Shown here piece after piece: positions 1 to 5,192 of a DNA stretch of 7,075 nt (the first letter of the stretch is position 1; each line of letters opens with the position of its first letter). A model generated the notes under the pieces. The model was not told where the DNA came from and made no database searches. It worked only from the letters and a program-made list of their open reading frames with translations. The DNA is from a bacterium (GTDB lineage Bacteria > Hydrogenedentota > Hydrogenedentia > Hydrogenedentiales > SLHB01). Location: assembly GCA_024231375.1 (NCBI GenBank), contig JAAEQP010000510.1:1-7075 (forward strand), written 5' to 3'. The translations under genes were made by a program, and so were the position numbers.

Positions 1-1747
1 TCAGAAAAGTATTAATGGTCTGAACAACTACGTCAGAGAATTCTTTACAAAGAGTTACTGGCTTCATGAGGTGTATCCCGCGGATGTGCGGGAGTGCCAC
101 GAAGGTGGCGACATCCACATCCACGATCTGGGCTTCCTTGGGCCCTATTGCGCGGGTTGGGACCTCCGCCAGTTGCTGATGCGTGGGTTCGGCGGAGTGC
201 CGGGCAAGGTCGAGAGCAAACCCGCCAAGCACTTGCGGTCGTTTCTCGGGCAGATCGTAAACTCGACCTTCACGACGCAGGCCGAAAGCGCGGGGGCCCA
301 GGCGTGGTCGAGTTTCGACACGTACTGCGCCCCGTTCATCCGCTACGACAAACTGACCTACGACGATGTGAAGCAGTCGTTGCAGGAGTTCATCTTCAAC
401 CTGAACGTGCCCACGCGCATCGGATTCCAGTGCCCCTTCTCGAATCTCACGTTCGACCTGACGGTGCCGTCTACGCTGAAGGATCAGGCGGTGATCCTCG
501 GCGGAGAGGTGCAGGATGTGACGTACGGGGATTTCCAGGAGGAAATGGATCTCTTCAGCCGGGCCTTTTGCGATGTGATGATGGAAGGTGATTCGAAGGG
601 GCGCGTGTTCACGTTCCCGATCCCGACCATCAATGTCACCAAGAACTTCAACTGGAACTCGCCGGCTGTGGATGCATTCATGCGCACGGCGTGCAAGTAT
701 GGCATCCCCTATTTCGCGAACTACGTCAACTCCGATCTGAACCCTGAAGATGCGGTGTCGATGTGTTGCCGGTTGCGTCTGGACACCAAAGAGTTGCGCA
801 AACGCGGTGGCGGTCTCTTCGGAAGCAACCCGCTTACGGGGTCGATCGGTGTGGTGACGTTGAATCTTCCTCGCGTTGCGCATCAATCCCGGAGCGAACA
901 GGAATTCAAGGCGCGCTTGTGGCAGCTTGTTCAGGTGAGCAAGACTTCATTGGAGATCAAGCGCAAGATCATCGAACAGCAGACGGAGCGAGGCCTGTAT
1001 CCCTACTCAGCGCATTTCCTTCAGGAGGTGCAGGCGCGCACGGGCGAATTCTGGCACAACCATTTCAGTACGATCGGTGTTGTGGGCATGAACGAGGCGC
1101 TGTTGAACTTCCTGGGCAAGGACATTGGTTCGCCGGAGGGGCAACGGTTTGCGGCGGACATTCTTGGATATCTGCGTGAACTGCTGGTCGATATCCAATC
1201 CGAAACGGGGCACGTGTACAACCTTGAGGCGACGCCCGCGGAGGGCACGGCCCATCGTTTGGCCCGGTTGGACAAGGCCCGGTATCCGGAAATCGTTGCG
1301 TCCGGGAACGGGACGCCGTACTACACCAACTCCACCCAGCTTCCCGTCGGGTTCACGGACGACCTGTTCGAATCCGTGGAACTGCAGGATGAATTGCAGT
1401 CGATGTACACGGGCGGCACGGTCCTCCACGCGTACCTCGGGGAGAGCATCGAAGATGTAGAGGTGAGCAAACGGTTGATTCAGAAGGTATTCTCGCGGCA
1501 CAAGCTGCCCTACCTGTCGCTGACGCCCACCTTCAGCATCTGTCACGACCACGGCTATCTCCGCGGAGAGCAGTTCACATGTCCGGACTGCGGCGGTGAG
1601 ACCGAGGTCTGGTCGCGGGTGACGGGCTATCTGCGCCCCGTGGCCAACTACAACGACGGGAAGAAGGCGGAGTACTTCGAGCGGCGCAAGTATGTGCTGC
1701 CGGAACGATTCGAAGCCGAAGAGGCTGCCGGGGAGTTGGTGGGGTGA
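1..1747 (+). CDS. nrdD: Anaerobic (class III) ribonucleoside-triphosphate reductase, large subunit, 5'-truncated by window edge
   Basis: This glycyl-radical enzyme reduces ribonucleoside triphosphates to deoxyribonucleotides without oxygen, in the cytoplasm. The frame is open from base 2, and the translation before the GTG at 71 (QKSINGLNNYVREFF...) already matches the family, so 71 is not the real start. The N-terminus, probably including an ATP-cone regulatory domain, lies outside the window. Numbering from the codon at 71: the HIHDLG stretch is at 16-21 and GPYCAGWDL carries Cys27. A core Cys-Cys pair (SMCCRL) is at 232-233, followed by the hallmark GGGLFGSNPLTGSIGV loop. A C-terminal zinc site is formed by C491-x2-H494 and C504-x2-C507. 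The glycyl-radical motif RVTGY has the radical Gly at 519. About 581 residues are visible with no frameshift. The stop overlaps the start of nrdG by four bases, which implies translational coupling. The identification is very secure; only the reductant subtype is open. Confidence 0.97.
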   Translation, partial: QKSINGLNNYVREFFTKSYWLHEVYPADVRECHEGGDIHIHDLGFLGPYCAGWDLRQLLMRGFGGVPGKVESKPAKHLRSFLGQIVNSTFTTQAESAGAQAWSSFDTYCAPFIRYDKLTYDDVKQSLQEFIFNLNVPTRIGFQCPFSNLTFDLTVPSTLKDQAVILGGEVQDVTYGDFQEEMDLFSRAFCDVMMEGDSKGRVFTFPIPTINVTKNFNWNSPAVDAFMRTACKYGIPYFANYVNSDLNPEDAVSMCCRLRLDTKELRKRGGGLFGSNPLTGSIGVVTLNLPRVAHQSRSEQEFKARLWQLVQVSKTSLEIKRKIIEQQTERGLYPYSAHFLQEVQARTGEFWHNHFSTIGVVGMNEALLNFLGKDIGSPEGQRFAADILGYLRELLVDIQSETGHVYNLEATPAEGTAHRLARLDKARYPEIVASGNGTPYYTNSTQLPVGFTDDLFESVELQDELQSMYTGGTVLHAYLGESIEDVEVSKRLIQKVFSRHKLPYLSLTPTFSICHDHGYLRGEQFTCPDCGGETEVWSRVTGYLRPVANYNDGKKAEYFERRKYVLPERFEAEEAAGELVG

Positions 1748-2469
1748 AGATCGCGGGCCTCCAGAAATGCTCGTTGGTGGATTGGCCTGGCAAGGTGTCG
1801 GCGACCGTATTCACTCCCGGCTGCAATCTGGACTGTTTCTACTGCCACAACCGGAATCTCCTCGCGGCGAAGCCCGAGTTCGCGTTGCACGAGGCGAATG
1901 ATGTTCTGACGTGGTTGACCCGCCGGGTCGGGGCCGTCGATGGCGTTGTCATCAGCGGTGGAGAGGCCACGCTCCAGCCGGGTCTGGTGTCGTTTGCCCG
2001 CCGCGTGCAAGATTTGGGCTTCTCGGTGAAGCTGGACACGAACGGAACCCAACCTCGGGTGCTCGAACGTTTGTTCGAGGAGGAGTTGCTCGACTACGTG
2101 GCGATGGACGTGAAGGCGACTCGGGAGCGCTACGACGATATCTGCGGCACACCCGTGTCCGAGTCGGCCGTGGACGCGAGTATCTGCCTGATCCGGGGGG
2201 CGGGCATTGACTACGAGTTCCGGACGACCTGCGTTCCCGAGTTGACCGAGGACGACATGGTTTCGATCGCGCGGCGCGTTGCAGGCGCTCGCAGCCTGAT
2301 CTTTCAACAGTATCGTCGACCTCCGGGGGTTTCCGCGAATGCCCCTCGCTTCGCGGCGCCGCCGCACACGGCGGACTGGTTCCGGTGCGTGTTGGAGCGG
2401 GTGGAGGGCCTTGTCCAACAGTGCGCGACCCGAGGCGTCTCGGAACTGGCCTTCGCCGCGACCGGATGA
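1744..2469 (+). CDS. nrdG: Anaerobic ribonucleoside-triphosphate reductase activating protein (radical SAM)
   Basis: This 241-residue protein is the activase that uses reduced 4Fe-4S and S-adenosylmethionine to form the glycyl radical on NrdD. The N-terminal signature GLQKCSLVDWPGKVSATVF leads into the cluster motif C27-x3-C31-x2-C34 (CNLDCFYC) followed by HN. The SAM-binding GGE is at 72-74 in VVISGGEATLQPG. Later strands read VKLDTNGTQP and DYVAMDVKA, as in the NrdG2-like branch of activases. The GTG start at 1744 overlaps the nrdD TGA (GTGA). A GGGGAG ribosome binding site at 1730-1735, inside the end of nrdD, sits 8 bases upstream. The pair is therefore one operon with coupled translation. 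The C-terminal 40-50 residues, after an FQQYRRPPG segment, are less conserved in what I recognise. A pyruvate formate-lyase activase is the main alternative, but the nrdD overlap argues strongly against it. Confidence 0.95.
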   Translation: MKIAGLQKCSLVDWPGKVSATVFTPGCNLDCFYCHNRNLLAAKPEFALHEANDVLTWLTRRVGAVDGVVISGGEATLQPGLVSFARRVQDLGFSVKLDTNGTQPRVLERLFEEELLDYVAMDVKATRERYDDICGTPVSESAVDASICLIRGAGIDYEFRTTCVPELTEDDMVSIARRVAGARSLIFQQYRRPPGVSANAPRFAAPPHTADWFRCVLERVEGLVQQCATRGVSELAFAATG

Positions 2470-2577
2470 CCGCGCCCCCGCCGCCGGATTCACGAGTCGT
2501 TGATGCACGCGGCTCGAACGAGTCCGGCATCCGCAAGCGGCCGGCCGGTTGGATCCGGAACTGTCATGGAGGCAACC
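2470..2577 (+). other. Intergenic gap between nrdG and the methyltransferase gene
   Basis: This 108-base GC-rich spacer contains an 8-base palindrome CCGGCCGG (2541-2548) and, at its end, the ribosome binding site of the methyltransferase. I see no convincing -35/-10 pair and no hairpin followed by a T-run. Whether the methyltransferase is co-transcribed with nrdDG or has its own promoter cannot be decided from the sequence. An in-frame upstream reading from about 2500 exists but lacks family-like residues. Confidence 0.5.
2568..2572 (+). promoter_or_regulatory. Ribosome binding site fixing the methyltransferase start
   Basis: A perfect GGAGG lies 5 bases before the ATG at 2578. It overlaps another in-frame ATG at 2566, which would put the Shine-Dalgarno sequence inside the coding region. 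The ATG at 2578 is therefore preferred; it begins MSRRCRFC, the expected N-terminus of the zinc-binding domain. Confidence 0.8.
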
Positions 2578-3810
2578 ATGAGCAGGCGATGCCGGTTCTG
2601 CATGTCGAAGCACCTCGAAGAAGTGGTATCGCTCGGCACAAGCCCGCTTGCGAACGTCAATATCCCCGCGGAGCGCCTTGACGAGCCGGAGGTCTTCCTC
2701 CCGTTGGACTTGCGGGTGTGCCAGGATTGTCTTCTGGGGCAAGTGGACGACTTCCAGTCACCCGCCGAACTGTTCGAGGACTATGCCCATTCTTCGTCGT
2801 GGTCGGACGCGCGGTTGGCTTGTGCGTGCGACTTCGCTGCAGCTGCCGCGGAGCGGTTCGCGCTTGGTCCCGATTCGCGCGTGCTTGAAGTGGCGTCCAA
2901 CGACGGCTATCTCCTCCAGTACTTCGTTCAACGCGGTATCCCGGTCCTCGGGATCGAACCGGCGGCAAACGTGGCGGCTGAAGCCGAGGGCCGCGGTGTG
3001 CCCACGACGGTCGAGTTCTTCGGCGCGGACACGGGCGGGCGCCTGGCGGCGGAAGGGTACGCGGCAGACCTCATCGTGGCCAACAACGTGCTGGCCCGTG
3101 TGCCGGACCTGAACGGGTTTGTCGCAGGTCTCCGGAACGCATTGAAGCCGGACGGTGTGCTGTCCGTGGAGTTTCCGCATTTCCAGTGTCTCATCGAGGA
3201 AACTCAATTCGACACCATCTACCACGAGCACCTGAGTTACTTCTTCCTGTCGGTAGCGCTCAGTCTATTCGATGCACACGGTCTTCGTGTGTTTGACGTG
3301 GAAGACGTTCCAACCCATGGCGATTCGCTACGCCTTTTCGCGGCGCGAAGCGACTCATCCGCTCATCTTCCGTGCGCATCGGTGGAAGCGGCCCTCAAGG
3401 CGGAGCACGATGCCGGGATAGGGAACGCGGACTACTACGAGTCCTTCGCCGAACGGACGCGGGCGGTGAAGCGCGATCTCCTCGCCTTCCTTATCGAGGC
3501 TCGCGGATCGGGCAGGCGGATAGCCGGATACGGGGCGCCGGCGAAGGGCAACACCTTGCTGAATTACTGTGGCATTCGCACGGATTTGCTCGACTACATC
3601 GTCGATCGAAACCCGCGCAAACAGGGCCTGCACACCCCCGGCACCCGCATTCCAATCCACAGTCCGGACATGCTTCGCGAGACGAAGCCAGACTATATCC
3701 TGATTCTGCCCTGGAACATCCGCGAGGAGGTGATGGATCAGATGAGCCACATCCGCGAATGGGGTGGCCGATTCGTGGTGGCGATTCCCGAGTTGCTCGT
3801 GCTTGAATGA
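2578..3810 (+). CDS. Class I SAM-dependent C-methyltransferase, deoxysugar (NDP-ketohexose) type
   Basis: This 410-residue protein has the three-part layout of sugar C-methyltransferases such as TylC3 and TcaB9, which methylate a carbon next to the keto group of an NDP-deoxysugar. Residues 1-60 form a zinc-binding domain with C5-x2-C8 and C48-x2-C51. The central Rossmann methyltransferase domain has a SAM-binding motif EVASNDGYL at 104-112 and IEPA at 126-129. The family motif YHEHLSYF at 215-222 carries the Tyr/His/Glu residues placed at the active site in TcaB9. It is followed by HGDSLRLF near 247-254, where relatives usually have HGGS. The C-terminal domain carries GYGAPAKGNTLLNY (317-330), DRNPRKQGLHTPG and LPWN (377-380). 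No sugar-nucleotide synthesis or glycosyltransferase gene is nearby, so the substrate is unknown. Family assignment is strong. The reaction on an NDP-sugar is inferred, and some homologues act in other envelope or natural-product pathways. Confidence 0.9.
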   Translation: MSRRCRFCMSKHLEEVVSLGTSPLANVNIPAERLDEPEVFLPLDLRVCQDCLLGQVDDFQSPAELFEDYAHSSSWSDARLACACDFAAAAAERFALGPDSRVLEVASNDGYLLQYFVQRGIPVLGIEPAANVAAEAEGRGVPTTVEFFGADTGGRLAAEGYAADLIVANNVLARVPDLNGFVAGLRNALKPDGVLSVEFPHFQCLIEETQFDTIYHEHLSYFFLSVALSLFDAHGLRVFDVEDVPTHGDSLRLFAARSDSSAHLPCASVEAALKAEHDAGIGNADYYESFAERTRAVKRDLLAFLIEARGSGRRIAGYGAPAKGNTLLNYCGIRTDLLDYIVDRNPRKQGLHTPGTRIPIHSPDMLRETKPDYILILPWNIREEVMDQMSHIREWGGRFVVAIPELLVLE

Positions 3811-3845
3811 GATTGGCCTTCCGGGCGTGGGCCGTACCGGTGGTG

Positions 3846-3877
3846 TGCCTCAGAATCGGGGAACACTGCCTGAGGCA
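3846..3877 (+). terminator. Possible hairpin terminator or 3'-end stem after the methyltransferase gene
   Basis: TGCCTCAG (3846-3853) pairs perfectly with CTGAGGCA (3870-3877) around a 16-base loop, 35 bases after the methyltransferase stop. The right arm can instead fold on itself as CTGCC-TGA-GGCAG (3866-3878), so two structures compete. No T-run follows on the + strand, so a classical intrinsic terminator is not supported. It may be a Rho-associated or mRNA-stabilising stem, or chance. Confidence 0.35.
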
Positions 3878-3977
3878 GGGTCCGCTAGAAACGGGGCATT
3901 CCAGCTTTCAACAGGCCCGCGCCCAAGGAATGGACCGTCCGGACCGGGTCCCACAGGATGGCGCGGCCGACACAGAA

Positions 3978-4008
3978 ATCCCCGGCGCTGCATTGCAGTG
4001 CCGGGGAT
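3978..4008 (-). terminator. Intrinsic terminator of the oxidoreductase transcript
   Basis: ATCCCCGGC (3978-3986) and GCCGGGGAT (4000-4008) pair perfectly. The pairing continues inward for five more pairs, one of them G-T, to a 3-base ATT loop, giving a 14-bp stem. On the minus strand the stem is followed by TTCTGTGT, a weak T-rich tail, and it sits about 40 bases after the oxidoreductase stop. On the + strand the sequence after it is GAAACG, so termination should favour the leftward transcript. Confidence 0.65.
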
Positions 4009-4047
4009 GAAACGACTTCGCGTGGATGTCCGGCAGGGCGGCCTCGC

Positions 4048-5082
4048 CTAGCGGCCCACCTTTACGGTCTTGCGCGTCATTGCTGCCTTCTCGGCGGCCA
4101 GGATGACTTCCAGCGAACGTTTGCCTTCCTCACCGGAGCAATAGGGCTTCTCTTTGCCGAGGCAGGCGCGTGCGAACGCGCCGCTCACATCGAGACCCCA
4201 CGTGTCGTCCTCATTGCTGGCAGCGTCCGGCACATCAAACTCGATGGTGCACTCCGGGTTGACCAGATTGGCGACCAAGGGTTTGTCCGGCAATTCGCAG
4301 ACCCGCAACGTGCCGTTGGTGCAGTGCAGGATGGTGTAGTTGGCCTCCATCCCTTTGACGGTCCACGAGGCGCACAAGGTGCCAACGGTGCCGTCGGTGA
4401 ACTTGAGGCAGGACACGAAGTTGTCTTCGATATCCGTGTTCTTCTTCTCAAGGCGTTCGAAGAACCCGGAGACCTCGGCCACTTCCTTGCCGGTCAGGTG
4501 ACGGATGAGGTCGGCTTTGTGCACGCCGAGATCGGCCATCGCGCCGAACCGGGCTTCCTTCTTCTTGAAGAACCACTTGCCCGTGGGGCTCCAGTTCTCG
4601 GGTCCCGAATGACCGAACATGGCGGTGACGTGAAGGATCTTGCCCAGAATGCCGCTGTCGATGACCTCTTTGGCCTTGACGTGCGGCGCGAACCGGCGTT
4701 GGCTTTGGTTCACCATGAGCAGCCTCTTGCACTTCTTGGCCGTGTCGATCATTCGTTGGGCCTCGGCGGAACTCGTGGCCATGGGCTTCTCGACGAGGAC
4801 GTTGCAGCCCGCCTTGAGCGCAGCGACGGTCACCGGGCCGTGCTGGTAGTTCGGGGTCGCGACCGTGACCATGTCGAGGTTCTCGGCCTTCAGCATCTTC
4901 TTGTAGTCGGTGTAGATCGTCGCACCCGGCGCCTTGTCGGCTGCCAACGCGGCGGCTTTCGACTTGATGACGTCGCACAACGCGACCACTTCGGCCTCTT
5001 CGCACACAGCGTAATCGGCCACATGCAGGTGGCGTGCAATCTGCCCGCAACCCACCACTCCAGCTCTTAGTTTCTTCGCCAT
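4048..5082 (-). CDS. Gfo/Idh/MocA family NAD(P)-dependent oxidoreductase
   Basis: This 344-residue cytoplasmic dehydrogenase probably oxidises or reduces a sugar, inositol or sugar-derivative hydroxyl. The N-terminal Rossmann fold shows GVVGCGQIARHLH (8-20), with the dinucleotide-binding glycines at 11 and 13. The family EKP motif is at 98-100 (VLVEKPMATS), where the Lys is expected to be catalytic. In the C-terminal substrate domain DLGVHKADL (184-192) supplies the conserved His188 and Asp191. No signal peptide is seen, so this is not a Tat-exported member. The start at 5082 is chosen because it gives MAKKLRAGVVGCG and has a GGAGG site 7 bases upstream. The frame stays open to 5166, but that upstream part overlaps the putative promoter. 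The sulfatase-fold lipoprotein gene lies 110 bases upstream on the same strand, which hints at a shared catabolic or envelope theme. Substrate and cofactor preference cannot be read from the sequence. Confidence 0.93.
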   Translation of the reverse strand: MAKKLRAGVVGCGQIARHLHVADYAVCEEAEVVALCDVIKSKAAALAADKAPGATIYTDYKKMLKAENLDMVTVATPNYQHGPVTVAALKAGCNVLVEKPMATSSAEAQRMIDTAKKCKRLLMVNQSQRRFAPHVKAKEVIDSGILGKILHVTAMFGHSGPENWSPTGKWFFKKKEARFGAMADLGVHKADLIRHLTGKEVAEVSGFFERLEKKNTDIEDNFVSCLKFTDGTVGTLCASWTVKGMEANYTILHCTNGTLRVCELPDKPLVANLVNPECTIEFDVPDAASNEDDTWGLDVSGAFARACLGKEKPYCSGEEGKRSLEVILAAEKAAMTRKTVKVGR

Positions 5083-5089
5083 AACAAGG

Positions 5090-5094
5090 CCTCC
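5090..5094 (-). promoter_or_regulatory. Ribosome binding site fixing the oxidoreductase start
   Basis: The minus strand reads GGAGG here, 7 bases before the ATG at 5082-5080. It supports the short start (MAKKLRAG) over the longer open frame that begins at 5166. Confidence 0.8.
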
Positions 5095-5137
5095 GAATCG
5101 GTAGAACAAGCGACAACGTTCGTACACATTGGGCCGT

Positions 5138-5166
5138 ATTGTAGACCTCTGATCGGCCGGACGCAA
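5138..5166 (-). promoter_or_regulatory. Candidate sigma-70-like promoter for the oxidoreductase gene
   Basis: On the minus strand TTGCGT (5166-5161) and TACAAT (5143-5138) are separated by 17 bases. The -10 box matches the consensus at 5 of 6 positions and the -35 box at 3 of 6. Transcription would begin near 5131 and give a leader of about 50 bases before the ATG. It lies inside the spacer after the lipoprotein gene, so the oxidoreductase could be expressed on its own as well as by read-through. The match was found by eye and is untested. Confidence 0.45.
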
Positions 5167-5192
5167 ATGCCAAGAGGGCGGCGCGCTCTACG

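Larger units (their letters stand above)
3811..4047. other. Non-coding region between convergent transcripts
   Basis: These 237 bases lie between the tail-to-tail ends of the methyltransferase (+) and the oxidoreductase (-). They hold an 8-bp stem at 3846-3877, a GC-rich inverted repeat GGACC/GGTCC at 3932-3951 around the palindrome GTCCGGAC, and the strong hairpin at 3978-4008. A small open frame starts at the ATG overlapping the methyltransferase stop (3807), but it runs through the strong hairpin and shows no recognisable protein features. I treat the region as untranslated 3' sequence. Confidence 0.7.

Noticed and set aside
71..73. GTG at 71 as the start of nrdD
   Set aside because: The same frame is open to the left edge and the upstream residues match NrdD, so the gene begins outside the window.
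2483..2531. Imperfect inverted repeat (CGGA/TCCG and TCGTT/AACGA) after nrdG as a terminator
   Set aside because: The pairing is broken by an unequal internal loop and no T-run follows, so it cannot be distinguished from chance.
2500..2577. A longer N-terminus for the methyltransferase from the ATG at 2500 or 2566
   Set aside because: The perfect GGAGG 5 bases before 2578 and the family-like MSRRCRFC start argue for 2578; the upstream residues are not family-like.
1648..2742. A 364-codon minus-strand frame opposite nrdG
   Set aside because: It spans the nrdD end, all of nrdG and the methyltransferase start. Its Arg/His-rich composition is typical of an antisense frame in GC-rich DNA.
3807..4010. 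A 67-codon frame starting at an ATG that overlaps the methyltransferase stop (ATGA)
   Set aside because: The overlap suggests coupling, but the frame has no good ribosome binding site, runs through the GC-rich inverted repeats and the strong hairpin, and its protein resembles nothing I know.
3958..5070. A 370-codon open frame on the + strand opposite the oxidoreductase
   Set aside because: It is the mirror of a well-supported Gfo/Idh/MocA gene in GC-rich DNA, begins inside the non-coding hairpin region, and shows no recognisable domain or ribosome binding site.
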